Shown: positions 1 through 7,321 of the stretch, in pieces
How the letters are laid out: each line of letters begins with the position of its first letter
How positions within the stretch are numbered: the stretch's first letter is position 1
NCBI RefSeq assembly: GCF_900100045.1
Contig: NZ_FNEA01000022.1
Coordinates: 21,444-85,443 of the forward strand
Direction: 5' to 3'
DNA: 64,000 nt
Source: Paracoccus denitrificans
GTDB lineage: Bacteria; Pseudomonadota; Alphaproteobacteria; Rhodobacterales; Rhodobacteraceae
The notes under the pieces: model-generated
The model's database searches: none
Seen by the model: the letters and a program-made list of their open reading frames with translations, nothing else
Told to the model about the DNA's origin: nothing
Position numbers and translations under genes: made by a program

Positions 1-1
1 G

Positions 2-580
2 TCGCCCTCGGTCGCGCAAGGGCCGGGGCTGAGCGATGCGCAGGCTGCCGCCGCCGGGCTGCTGACCCGTCTTGCCGGCCGTCCGGTCGCGCTGATCCTC
101 TATGCGGGCGAGGCCTATGCGATTGCCGCCCCGACCGACGATCCCGCGACGCTGGAGACGCAGATCTCGGTGCTGGACGGCGAAACCATGCCCGACGAAG
201 GCTCGCGTCCCGCTGCCGCGATGGCGATGGCCGGGCAGTTGCTGCAGGGGTTGCGGCGCGCGGATCTCGTGCTGATCTCGGACGGGGGCGGCGTCGATCA
301 GGCGGCGCAGGCCGAGGCCGCGCGATTGCAATCGGCGGGCGTGCGGATCTCGGCGCTGACGGTGTCGGGCGATCCGCCCTCGGACCCCGAGGCGCTTGGG
401 ACCATCGCCGACGGTCCCGTCGCGCGTTTCGACGACCTTGGCCCGGTGGTGCGGGCCTTGGCCTCGTCCGGGCTGGATCGCGATCCGGCCATGCGGTCGC
501 TGCGATATCGCGATCTCGGGCCATGGCTGGCGCTGTTCGCCCTGCTGTCGCTGCTTTTGCAGTTTCGGAGGCTGGCATGA
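2..580 (+). CDS. VWA-domain membrane protein, BatA/BatB type (5'-truncated)
   Basis: The frame is open from base 2, so the N-terminus lies outside the window; 192 residues are visible. The segment RPVALILYAGEAYAIAAPT is the post-MIDAS part of a von Willebrand A domain as in BatA/BatB, followed by a second strand with LISDGG. A single C-terminal hydrophobic helix (WLALFALLSLLLQF) anchors it in the inner membrane. The next gene starts inside its stop codon (ATGA, 577-580), so it is translationally coupled to TPR and BatD-like proteins, the usual Bat order. Bat proteins are periplasm-facing and linked to aerotolerance or envelope stress; the exact role is unproven. Methanol-oxidation operons also carry VWA proteins (MxaC/L), but the BatD neighbour favours Bat. 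Confidence 0.75.
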   Translation, partial: SPSVAQGPGLSDAQAAAAGLLTRLAGRPVALILYAGEAYAIAAPTDDPATLETQISVLDGETMPDEGSRPAAAMAMAGQLLQGLRRADLVLISDGGGVDQAAQAEAARLQSAGVRISALTVSGDPPSDPEALGTIADGPVARFDDLGPVVRALASSGLDRDPAMRSLRYRDLGPWLALFALLSLLLQFRRLA

Positions 581-1188
581 GGATGCCGGCCCTCCTGATG
601 CTGGGCGTCGCCTGCCTTGCGCTGGCCGGCCCGGAGGCGCTGGGGCGGCTGGCATTGCTGGGCGGGCTGCCCGGCCTTGCCGTGCCGCTGCTGTCCGACC
701 CGGTCGAAAAGGGCGTCGCGCTGTATCGCTCGGGCCGATACGACCGTGCCGACGCGGCCTTTGCCGCCTCGGGGCGCAGCCAGACCTACAACCGCGGCCT
801 CAGCCTTGCCGCGATCGGGGAATATCCGCTGTCGGTGGCCTATTTCGATGCGGTCCTGTTCGCCAATCCCGCCGATGCCGAGGCGCGGCGCAACCGGGAA
901 CTGGTCAGCGCGATGTATCCGCCGGCCCGCGGCGAAAGCGTGGTGCCGGGCCGGATCGAGGGGCACGGCGGCCTCGGCCCGGACCAGCAGACGCCGCAAA
1001 CCTCGGCGGGCGTCCAGGACCCCGAGGCCCAACGCAAGGTCGAGGCGCGCGGCATCGTGGCAAGCGACGACTGGCTGGCGACGATCCAGGACGATCCGGG
1101 CGAATTTCTGAAACTGCGCCTGAAGGCGGAATACGACCGCCGTGCCGGGCAGGGCCTTATCCGCCCGCGCGAGGCCGAGCCATGGTGA
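577..1188 (+). CDS. TPR-containing Bat-operon protein (BatC-like)
   Basis: This 203-residue protein starts with a hydrophobic N-terminal stretch of about 45 residues (signal or membrane anchor). One or two TPR-like units follow: GVALYRSGRYDRADAAFA, then YNRGLSLAAIGEYPLSVAYF. The C-terminal third is charged and probably disordered. I chose the ATG at 577, which overlaps the upstream TGA, rather than an in-frame upstream start at 523 that would add 18 residues inside the preceding gene. It overlaps batD-like by 7 bases. BatC-type proteins scaffold the other Bat proteins; that role is known for the family and is not shown here. Confidence 0.75.
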   Translation: MRMPALLMLGVACLALAGPEALGRLALLGGLPGLAVPLLSDPVEKGVALYRSGRYDRADAAFAASGRSQTYNRGLSLAAIGEYPLSVAYFDAVLFANPADAEARRNRELVSAMYPPARGESVVPGRIEGHGGLGPDQQTPQTSAGVQDPEAQRKVEARGIVASDDWLATIQDDPGEFLKLRLKAEYDRRAGQGLIRPREAEPW

Positions 1189-2378
1189 TCCGCGTCCTGT
1201 TCCTGCTGCTTCTGGCGGCGCTGCCGGTGCGGGCCGACAGCCTGCGCCTGGTCGTTCCCGACATGCGCCCCGTGGTGGGCGAGATGATTCCGGTCACGAT
1301 CCGGGGCGAATATACCGGGCCGATCACGCTGGAAAAGATGACCTTCCCGGATTCGCCGGCCTATGACTGGATGCAGACCGCCCGCGACCGCTGGGCGGAT
1401 GAGAGGGTGGACGGCAAGCTGTATCGCGTCTTCGAGCGGCGGATCGCCGTCTTTCCACGCCAGCCCGGCACGCTGACCATCGGTCCGGTCACGCACCGTC
1501 TGACCAAGGCCGAGGGCACGACCCGGCCCGTCGTCGAGGTGGCGGCGCAGCCCGTGACGCGTGCCGTGGCGGCCTATCCCGGGTCGGGGCGTTCGCTGGC
1601 TTCGGGGCGTGTGACGGTCAGGGACGAGTTCTCGACCGATCCCTCGCGGCTTGGCCCGTCCGAGTCCTTCACCCGTCGCATCACCCTGACCGCCGAGGGC
1701 AGCATGGCACATTTCCTGCCGCCGCGGCCGCTGATCCGCGAGCCCTGGCTGATCAGCTTTGCCGCCCCCGAGATCCGCGAGACGCGCCTGACCCCGCAGG
1801 GCCCGGTCGCCGTCGCCGTCTGGGAATGGAGCCTGCGCCCCCATACCGGCGAGGTCGGTTCGCTGACGCCGATCCAGTTTCCCTGGTTCAACACCCAGGT
1901 CCGCGAGATGCGCGGTGCCGTGACCCTGCCTGTCGAGATCGGGATCGCCGGCTTTGGCGACAATATCGGCGGCACGGCGAATTCATTGCGGCGGATGGTG
2001 CTGCAAGCGGCGGCCTGCGCCCTGGCCGGACTTGTCCTTGGGCTGGGCGCCGCGCTGGCCGGCCGCACGCCCGCGCCGCGGCGCTTGATCGGGCGGCTGC
2101 GGCGCCTGCTGCCCAACACCAAGGCCCGCGCCCTGCGCGATGCCGCGAAGGCGGGCGACCTGATGGCCCTGCGCGCGGCGGCCGAGGCTTTCGTCATGGC
2201 CGAGGCGCGTCTTGGCCGCCGCACCGATCCCGCGCCGCTGCGCGCACTGGACGAGGCGCTGTTTCGCGCCGGGCCGGCCGGCGAATTCGACCGCCGCGAC
2301 TTTCTGCGCCGCATGATGCGACGGCAGCGCGGAACCACCGACCCGGACAGGGCGCTCGCCGATCATCGGGGCTGGTAA
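1182..2378 (+). CDS. BatD-like oxygen-tolerance protein
   Basis: This 398-residue protein has an N-terminal signal peptide (VIRVLFLLLLAALPVRA), a beta-rich periplasmic region of about 240 residues, one transmembrane helix near residues 270-292 (LQAAACALAGLVLGLGAAL) and a basic cytoplasmic tail. That is the BatD architecture (PF13584 type), although it is shorter than many BatD proteins. The ATG at 1182 overlaps the TPR gene's end, making a three-gene translationally coupled unit. It is the last gene of the operon; downstream is only a short intergenic region with a hairpin. Confidence 0.75.
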   Translation: MVIRVLFLLLLAALPVRADSLRLVVPDMRPVVGEMIPVTIRGEYTGPITLEKMTFPDSPAYDWMQTARDRWADERVDGKLYRVFERRIAVFPRQPGTLTIGPVTHRLTKAEGTTRPVVEVAAQPVTRAVAAYPGSGRSLASGRVTVRDEFSTDPSRLGPSESFTRRITLTAEGSMAHFLPPRPLIREPWLISFAAPEIRETRLTPQGPVAVAVWEWSLRPHTGEVGSLTPIQFPWFNTQVREMRGAVTLPVEIGIAGFGDNIGGTANSLRRMVLQAAACALAGLVLGLGAALAGRTPAPRRLIGRLRRLLPNTKARALRDAAKAGDLMALRAAAEAFVMAEARLGRRTDPAPLRALDEALFRAGPAGEFDRRDFLRRMMRRQRGTTDPDRALADHRGW

Positions 2379-2546
2379 GCCGTGACAGGAGAGGGGATAT
2401 GGGGAGCTGCCTTCCCCTCCGATCCAGATCTCGGATCGGGTCCGGCGCTGCATAGCTGGAACCGGCGTCGGAGGGTGCGGTCGTCGCGGATGGGCGGAAT
2501 GGAGGGATCGCAGGGCATGGCCGGCGATGCGCCTTCCGAGAGGCGA

Positions 2547-2574
2547 CCCGCAGCCGGCCGGGACGGGCTGCGGG
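2547..2574. terminator. GC-rich hairpin between convergent genes
   Basis: CCCGCAGCC (2547-2555) pairs perfectly with GGCTGCGGG (2566-2574) across a 10-base loop. It lies between the convergent ends of the BatD-like gene and the PRC-barrel gene, so it could terminate transcription in either direction. There is no U-tract, so this is only a candidate. Nothing else is recognisable in 2379-2602. Confidence 0.4.
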
Positions 2575-2602
2575 CTAGGTCGGGGTCGGGCAGGGATCGT
2601 GG

Positions 2603-3415
2603 TTACTGGAGGGCAGGGGCCGGGGCATTCTCGTCGAATTCCGGCAGGGCCTCCAGCTGTTCGCGTGTCCAGGGCAGGTAGATGCGGAGATCGGCATCCT
2701 TGCTGTAGACCACCAGATCGCCGATGGGGACCGCGACGCGATGCTCGCCTATGCCGAGGAAGCCGCCGACATCGATGATCGCGTGGCTGATCTCGGCCGT
2801 GCCCATCTGCTCGGGCTGGGCGTCGGTCGCCGTCTGCACCGGCGGAGTGGTGGCGTCGGTGGGCGTGGTGGTGCCGATATCCGAGCCGATATTCTCCATC
2901 CGGTCGGTATCGGCAGTGTCGGCGCCGCCTGCGGCATCTGCGGGTTCCGTCCCCATGTCGGGGGTCGCGGTCTCGGGGCTGGCCGTTTCGCCTTCGACCG
3001 CGCCGGTCGCGTCGCTTGCGCCGGGTTCCGGCTCCATCTCGGCCGCGCCGGGGGTCGGCTCGCTTGCTGCCGGGCTTTCGGGGGTCGCGCCGGCCTCCGG
3101 CATGGCCGCGCCTGCGTCGCCGCCTTGCAGCGAGGTCGTGCCGTTGGCGAAGACCAGCCCATGCACCTCGCCGATCTCGTCGCCGGCGGAGTCGTAGACG
3201 GTGGCGCCTTGCAGGGTCTCGGTCGTCAGGACCACCTCGCCTTCGACATAGCCTTCGGGCGGCGTGATCGCGGGCAGGGGCTCGGCGGCAGGCGTGGTGT
3301 CCTCGCCTATGGTCACGGGCGGGGTTTCGGTCTGCGGCGTTTCGGTCTGCTGGGCCAGGGCACCCGTCACGCTGAGCGCGGCGGCAAGGGCGGTGGTGGC
3401 AAACAGATGTTTCAT
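2603..3415 (-). CDS. Secreted PRC-barrel protein with acidic low-complexity insert
   Basis: This 270-residue protein has a clear signal peptide (MKHLFATTALAAALSVTGALA). A PRC-barrel-like core is split in two: one half carries GATVYDSAGDEIGEVHGLV near residues 70-90, the other GFLGIGEHRVAVPIGDLVVY near 220-240. Between them lie about 110 residues rich in Glu, Pro, Thr and Ala (repeated PE, AT and EP steps). The start at 3415 is set by AGGAGGAAACG just upstream; a longer in-frame ORF begins at 3487 but lacks an SD. A GGAAC-N16-GGTT promoter lies about 45 bases upstream, so I infer control by the EcfG-type sigma factor at 6235-6708. PRC-barrel envelope proteins are common general-stress genes in alphaproteobacteria; molecular function is unknown. 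Confidence 0.75.
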   Translation of the reverse strand: MKHLFATTALAAALSVTGALAQQTETPQTETPPVTIGEDTTPAAEPLPAITPPEGYVEGEVVLTTETLQGATVYDSAGDEIGEVHGLVFANGTTSLQGGDAGAAMPEAGATPESPAASEPTPGAAEMEPEPGASDATGAVEGETASPETATPDMGTEPADAAGGADTADTDRMENIGSDIGTTTPTDATTPPVQTATDAQPEQMGTAEISHAIIDVGGFLGIGEHRVAVPIGDLVVYSKDADLRIYLPWTREQLEALPEFDENAPAPALQ

Positions 3416-3457
3416 CTCGTTTCCTCCTCTGGATGCGGGGTTCGCAATGGGCCGTTG

Positions 3458-3482
3458 AACCGTCTGGAAGATCGAATGTTCC
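3458..3482 (-). promoter_or_regulatory. EcfG-type promoter of the PRC-barrel gene
   Basis: On the minus strand GGAAC (3482-3478), then exactly 16 bases, then GGTT (3461-3458). This matches the alphaproteobacterial general-stress consensus GGAAC-N16/17-(C/G)GTT. It ends about 43 bases before the start codon at 3415. The same spacing and the same GGTT box recur at the two promoters near 5475. Confidence 0.7.
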
Positions 3483-3626
3483 CGCATTCCACCTTCACGG
3501 AGGCGTTAGAATGGACCATGCCATGCATTTCTCTTCTGAACGCGGCCACGCTGACCGGCACCAGATAAGGCAAGCCCGAGTATCGAGGGCGCCTGCGGGC
3601 ACAGGCTGCGGCCGTGCCTTTCTCCT

Positions 3627-3848
3627 TCAGTAATTCCCCGGCGGGTCGCTGGCCGGAAAGGATTCGTCGCCCTGCTCGTCCACGATGTCCCAGTTGCGCG
3701 GCGGGTTTTCCATCCGGCTGCGGCCGGCGGGGCGAATGTCCTGCCGCGGCCCGCGCGACCGGGCCGGCCGTGCCAGCGCATCGCAGGCTCCCTTGAGCGC
3801 AAAGCCGGCCGCAAGGCCGCAGAAAAACGCAAGGTTGCGATTGTTCAT
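3627..3848 (-). CDS. Small protein with DESFPASDPP C-terminus
   Basis: This 73-residue protein has a short hydrophobic N-terminus (LAFFCGLAAGFALKGA), possibly one membrane segment or an uncleaved anchor, and a basic middle. The C-terminus contains GDESFPASDPPGNY, a motif I recognise from many small alphaproteobacterial stress-associated proteins of unknown function. A good SD (AAGGAGACG) precedes the start. It begins 15 bases after the SDR stop, so it is the last gene of the operon that starts at 5422 and is probably under the same stress promoter. Confidence 0.7.
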   Translation of the reverse strand: MNNRNLAFFCGLAAGFALKGACDALARPARSRGPRQDIRPAGRSRMENPPRNWDIVDEQGDESFPASDPPGNY

Positions 3849-3863
3849 GGCTCGTCTCCTTTC

Positions 3864-4721
3864 TCAGATCATCGGCATGCCGCCGGTGACGGCGATGGTG
3901 GCGCCCGACACATAGCTCGACATCGGCTCGGCCAGCATCACATAGGCCGAGGCCAGCTCGACCGGCTGGGCGGGGCGTTCCATCGGATAGTTCGCGCCGA
4001 ATTCCGCCACCTGCTCGGGGGACATGCTGGCGGGGATCAGCGGCGTCCAGACCGGGCCCGGTGCCACGGCGTTCACCCGGATGCCGCGCCCGGCCAGCAT
4101 CTGCGCCAGCCCGGTGGTGAAGTTCTGGATCGCGCCCTTGGTCGTGGCATAGGCTAGGAGCTTGGGATTGGGCTTGTCGGCATTGATCGAGGCGGTGTTG
4201 ATGATCGCGGACCCGGCGGGCATATGCGGCACCGCCGCCTTGGTCAGGTGAAAGATCGCGTCGATATTGACCGCAAAGGTATGGCGCCATTCCTCGTCCG
4301 GGATCTCCTCGATGCTGTCGAACAGCGCCTGATGCGCGGCGTTGTTCACCAGGATGTCGATGCGGCCGAAGCGTTCCACCACCTCGGCGACGATCTTGCG
4401 GCAATGGTCGGGATCGGCGATGTCGCCGGGGATCGACAGGCAGTCGCGCCCGGCCGCACGCACCAGATCGGCGGTGCTGGCCGCATCCTCGGTCTCGTCG
4501 AGCCACGAAAGCGCGATATCGGCGCCTTCGCGGGCATAGGCGATGGCGACGGCGCGGCCGATGCCGCTGTCGCCGCCGGTGATCAGCGCTACCTTGCCCT
4601 TCAGCCGGCCGCTGCCCTGCCAGCTTTCCTCGCCATGGTCGGGGCGGGGGTCCATTTTGCGAAAGCTGCCGGTCAGGGATTGCTGCTGCTTGGGAAAGGG
4701 CGGCTTGGGATAGTCGGTCAT
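3864..4721 (-). CDS. SDR family oxidoreductase (YghA/stress-type)
   Basis: This 285-residue protein has an approximately 40-residue N-terminal extension typical of the YghA/GSP39-like stress SDRs, then a classical SDR Rossmann domain. Visible motifs are the cofactor loop TGGDSGIG (48-55), NNAA (126-129), and the catalytic Ser178, Tyr191 and Lys195 (YATTK). It should be an NAD(P)-dependent dehydrogenase of alcohols, sugars or aldehydes; the substrate cannot be read from the sequence. The ATG overlaps the stop of the upstream membrane protein (ATGA), so the two are translationally coupled. Confidence 0.88.
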   Translation of the reverse strand: MTDYPKPPFPKQQQSLTGSFRKMDPRPDHGEESWQGSGRLKGKVALITGGDSGIGRAVAIAYAREGADIALSWLDETEDAASTADLVRAAGRDCLSIPGDIADPDHCRKIVAEVVERFGRIDILVNNAAHQALFDSIEEIPDEEWRHTFAVNIDAIFHLTKAAVPHMPAGSAIINTASINADKPNPKLLAYATTKGAIQNFTTGLAQMLAGRGIRVNAVAPGPVWTPLIPASMSPEQVAEFGANYPMERPAQPVELASAYVMLAEPMSSYVSGATIAVTGGMPMI

Positions 4722-5422
4722 CGGTCGGGCCTTTCGTCATGGGTGGGATCGCCGGGCTGCTTGTCGCCGCTGCCGTGGCGGTTCGGATCCTCGGTAACGG
4801 CGCCGGCCGGGTCCACGCGCTGCTGGCGCTGGTCGAGCACATGCGGCGCAGGATGCCGCAGCCGTTCGACGGCCGATAGCGGCGGCTCGGCCGGGCGAGG
4901 GGCGGAAGGGTAACGGTCCCGCCCGGCCGCCGTTCCCGGCAAGCGGCGGCCTATCGCCCCGGCTGCGATCATGCCCAGCGATAGGCCGACCCCTAGGGCT
5001 GCAAGCCCCGTCGCGACACCCAGGGGCGGCAGAACCAGCTCCCATCCCGGGCGCAAGCGGGCGGGCATCAGGCCGTAATCCACCAGCCCCGCCATGGCGG
5101 CGGTGGCCAGCCCGGCCAGCCAGGCCAGTCCGGCGCCGCCCCGGGGCACGCGACGGACCAGCCAGATCGCCACCGCCGCCCAAAAGAAGCACGAGGCGAC
5201 ATGGATCGCGGCGCCAAGGCCGGTATGGCTGAGGTCGAGCGCCGTGGTGCTGGCGGCCGCGGGGCCGTGCAGCGCATGGGTGGTGGCGTTCAGCGGCATC
5301 CAGACCGGCATGCCGCGTGCCGCGGCCCACGCGCCCAGCACCAGCGCCGAGAGCACTGCCGCGCAGGCTCCGGCCAGGGGCCAGGCCAGGTCGAAACGGG
5401 CCATCGCGATCGGGCGGGTCAT
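4718..5422 (-). CDS. Inner-membrane protein of unknown family
   Basis: This 234-residue protein has about four hydrophobic helices: WPLAGACAAVLSALVLGAW, IHVASCFFWAAVAIWLV, LAWLAGLATAAMAGLVDYGL and a glycine-rich VLPPLGVATGLAALGVGL. A hydrophilic tail of about 65 residues follows. I do not recognise the family. The start at 5422 follows AAGGAGGCTCCG. It is the first gene of a three-gene minus-strand operon with the SDR and the small DESFPASDPP protein, driven by the leftward half of the divergent EcfG-type promoter pair. Confidence 0.65.
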   Translation of the reverse strand: MTRPIAMARFDLAWPLAGACAAVLSALVLGAWAAARGMPVWMPLNATTHALHGPAAASTTALDLSHTGLGAAIHVASCFFWAAVAIWLVRRVPRGGAGLAWLAGLATAAMAGLVDYGLMPARLRPGWELVLPPLGVATGLAALGVGLSLGMIAAGAIGRRLPGTAAGRDRYPSAPRPAEPPLSAVERLRHPAPHVLDQRQQRVDPAGAVTEDPNRHGSGDKQPGDPTHDERPDR

Positions 5423-5448
5423 CGGAGCCTCCTTTCCCTTGGGGTGCG

Positions 5449-5473
5449 AACCGCCTGCGCCGCGCTTTGTTCC
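5449..5473 (-). promoter_or_regulatory. EcfG-type promoter, leftward half of divergent pair
   Basis: On the minus strand GGAAC (5473-5469), N16, GGTT (5452-5449), 27 bases upstream of the start at 5422. Its -35 GGAAC forms one arm of the 12-bp palindrome GTTCCCGGGAAC (5469-5480), whose other arm is the -35 of the rightward promoter. One palindrome therefore serves two back-to-back promoters. Confidence 0.75.
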
Positions 5474-5475
5474 CG

Positions 5476-5500
5476 GGAACATTTCCCGGCATCGCCGGTT
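5476..5500 (+). promoter_or_regulatory. EcfG-type promoter, rightward half of divergent pair
   Basis: GGAAC (5476-5480), exactly 16 bases, GGTT (5497-5500), 60 bases upstream of the YciE-like start at 5561. Spacing and boxes are identical to the leftward promoter and to the PRC-barrel promoter at 3458-3482. Confidence 0.75.
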
Positions 5501-5560
5501 CAAGGCCCCGCGAAACCGCCGGCCCATCAAGGCCGCCTTGCCAGGGAAGGAGACATCCGC

Positions 5561-6058
5561 ATGGCCCACAAGGTTCTTGACGACCTGTTCCACGACACGC
5601 TGAAGGACATCTATTATGCCGAGCGCCGGATCCTGAAGGCGCTGCCCAGGATGGCGCGCGCCGCCCAGTCCGACCGGCTGCGCGAGGCTTTCGAGACCCA
5701 TCGCGACGAGACCGAAACCCATGTCGAGCGGCTGCAGCAGGTGTTCGAGGTCATCGGCAAACCGGCGCGCGGCAAGACCTGCCCGGCCATCGACGGCATC
5801 ATCGAGGAGGGCGATGAGGTCATGGCCGCCTTCAAGGGCGCCCCGGCGCTGGATGCCGGGCTGATCGCCGCCGCCCAGGCGGTCGAGCATTACGAGATCG
5901 CCCGCTATGGCACCCTGCGGCAATGGGCCAGGCAACTGGGCCTGAAGGAAGCCGCGGCGCTGCTCGACCAGACGCTGGAGGAGGAATCCACCACCGACGA
6001 GTTGCTGACCGGGATCGCCGAGAGCGAGGCCAACCAGGAGGCGGTCGAGCCCGCCTGA
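5561..6058 (+). CDS. YciE/YciF-type ferritin-like protein (DUF892)
   Basis: This 165-residue all-helical protein has the DUF892 start LDDLFHDTLKDIYYAERRILKALPRMA. Ferritin-like metal-binding positions are visible: E in YYAE, the E/H pairs in FETHRDETETHVERL, and EHYEIARYGT further on. Members bind di-iron or di-manganese and accumulate under stress. GGAAGGAGACATCC gives a strong SD for the ATG at 5561. It is monocistronic, with a good terminator after the stop, and has its own EcfG-type promoter. Confidence 0.85.
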   Translation: MAHKVLDDLFHDTLKDIYYAERRILKALPRMARAAQSDRLREAFETHRDETETHVERLQQVFEVIGKPARGKTCPAIDGIIEEGDEVMAAFKGAPALDAGLIAAAQAVEHYEIARYGTLRQWARQLGLKEAAALLDQTLEEESTTDELLTGIAESEANQEAVEPA

Positions 6059-6072
6059 CGGCACATGCCTTC

Positions 6073-6106
6073 GCGGCCCCACCCTGTCGGCGGGGCCGCG
6101 TATTTT
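6073..6106 (+). terminator. Rho-independent terminator after the YciE-like gene
   Basis: GCGGCCCC (6073-6080) pairs with GGGGCCGC (6092-6099) over an 11-base loop and is followed by GTATTTT. It lies 15 bases after the stop codon. The remaining bases to 6234 hold no recognisable gene. Confidence 0.8.
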
Positions 6107-6234
6107 CCCAAGTCGCTGGCGAAGCAAGGGTTTCCGTGCAGGGCCGGCTACCATTGCGAGAAGGGCGAGCGGATCTTTCCCGCGCGGCTTTGCCGATGGT
6201 CGCTGCGCCGGCGTCACCAGGAGACAGCGGCGTG

Positions 6235-6708
6235 TCAGAAAGCCGGCTGCAGTACCTTGCGCAACATGGTGCGGGCGCGGTTCACCCGGCTCTTGATGGT
6301 GCCGATGTCGCAATCGAGGATCCGCGACGCGTCCAGATAGGTCTCGCCGAGCGCGCCGACCAGGACGATCGCCTCGCGGTAATGTCGCGGCATCCTGCGC
6401 AGCGCGGCCTGCAACTCGCTGGCCTGCATGTGCCATTCCTGTCCGGCTTTGACCTGCGGCACCCGCGAGGCGCAATCCGCCGCCCCGGTCCGCTCGCGCG
6501 CGGATTTCTGGCAATTGGTGAGAAAGCGGTTGCGCATGATGGTGAACAGCCAGGCCCGCATGTTGGTGCCGGGCCGGTAGCGATGCGCGTTCTCGATGGC
6601 GCGCAGCAGGGTTTCCTGGACCAGGTCGTCCGCATCCGGGACCGACCTGCACAAGGCGCGCGAATAGGCCCGGAGTGCTGGGATATGTCCGAGTATGTCG
6701 TCCGACAT
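6235..6708 (-). CDS. EcfG-type ECF sigma factor (general stress response)
   Basis: This 157-residue protein has two domains. Sigma2 carries DADDLVQETLLRAIEN and a -10-reading segment MRAWLFTIMRN. Sigma4 carries LPRHYREA-like MPRHYREAIVLV and an HTH around IGTIKSRVNRARTML. The ATG at 6708 was preferred over longer in-frame starts because it begins exactly at the sigma2 fold. The gene lies 100 bases downstream of a NepR-like gene in the same orientation, the classic nepR-ecfG arrangement, and three nearby stress genes carry matching promoters. It should direct RNA polymerase to GGAAC-type promoters. A PhyR-type response regulator is not in the window. Confidence 0.85.
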   Translation of the reverse strand: MSDDILGHIPALRAYSRALCRSVPDADDLVQETLLRAIENAHRYRPGTNMRAWLFTIMRNRFLTNCQKSARERTGAADCASRVPQVKAGQEWHMQASELQAALRRMPRHYREAIVLVGALGETYLDASRILDCDIGTIKSRVNRARTMLRKVLQPAF

Positions 6709-6747
6709 GACGGTCCTTCGCAATCCTCGGGGTGACGGCGAAGAGTC

Positions 6748-6772
6748 AATGCAGGGAAGGGGGGATGGTTCC
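6748..6772 (-). promoter_or_regulatory. Possible EcfG-type autoregulatory promoter
   Basis: Between nepR and the sigma gene the minus strand has GGAAC (6772-6768), N16, CATT (6751-6748), which lies 39 bases upstream of the sigma start. The -35 is perfect but the -10 is off-consensus (CATT against G/CGTT). A second GGAAC is directly adjacent (6777-6773) without a matching -10. Autoregulation is common for such sigma factors; here it is a weak inference. Confidence 0.35.
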
Positions 6773-6808
6773 GTTCCAAATCGCCGGATCGGCGAAAAAC
6801 CGACTGGC

Positions 6809-6991
6809 CTAGCGGGCGCCGTCGCCATTGCTGCCGCGGCGCTGCCGGGCGTCCTCAAGCGCCGCTTCCAACCGTTTCGACAGTTCGCGCAGCCGGGGCG
6901 AAATCGGCTCCTTCTCCGTCTGCGCCAGCAGCTCGGACAGGGCCTTGTCGATCTCGGGATCGACGATGGGGCCGCTTTCACCGTTGGCCAT
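6809..6991 (-). CDS. nepR: NepR-like anti-sigma factor
   Basis: This 60-residue acidic helical protein has the pattern IDKALSELL...EPISPRLRELSKRLEAAL. This resembles the NepR core (I-x2-x-L-x2-L-x6-EP(I/V)-x2-R-x3-L-x2-L) that clamps EcfG sigma factors and is released by phosphorylated PhyR. The start at 6991 has GGAG eight bases upstream; a start at 7003 (four more residues) is also possible. Position directly upstream of the ECF sigma gene is the strongest support. Confidence 0.7.
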   Translation of the reverse strand: MANGESGPIVDPEIDKALSELLAQTEKEPISPRLRELSKRLEAALEDARQRRGSNGDGAR

Positions 6992-7003
6992 CAGGATCTC
7001 CAT

Positions 7004-7321
7004 GGTCCATGTAACTTAATATATCTTAATCGAATGACGTCGTTTGGCGAGCCTCCCGAACCTGCATTTCCCGACAGTGTTGCAGAATGGGACACAAATT
7101 CTCGATCCCGATCCGGCGCTGCTCCGCGCCACGCGCAAGGCGCAGTTGACGGCAAGCATCCATGCCAGCACAGTTTCCGGGCAGCTTGCGCGGAACCGGA
7201 CCACATCACGAGGGCGGATCGGGCAAGGAGGCTTGCAAATCCAGAGTTTTTCAATCAACAATTTGCGATGACGACAGCGGCTGGCCATGCAGCAGCCGGA
7301 AACGGGATCAAGTTGGAGAAG
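7004..7321. other. Intergenic region upstream of nepR and the AraC gene
   Basis: No convincing gene. The nepR side is AT-rich (TTAAGATATATTAAG on the minus strand near 7010-7025), which could hold a housekeeping promoter. No GGAAC-type promoter faces nepR; the nearest match is GGAAA. An AGTTTTTCAATCAAC element lies at 7245-7259, upstream of the AraC start. Confidence 0.4.

Noticed and set aside
2..2378. Assignment of the first genes to a methanol-oxidation (mxa) cluster
   Set aside because: VWA and TPR proteins occur there too, but a BatD-like protein follows and no mxa-specific gene is visible.
6065..6340. A 91-residue plus-strand frame between the YciE-like and sigma genes
   Set aside because: It crosses the YciE terminator and runs antisense into the sigma gene; no SD or family.
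6695..7321. An upstream extension of the AraC gene
   Set aside because: It would overlap nepR antisense and adds non-conserved sequence; the SD GGAG before 7322 gives a better start.
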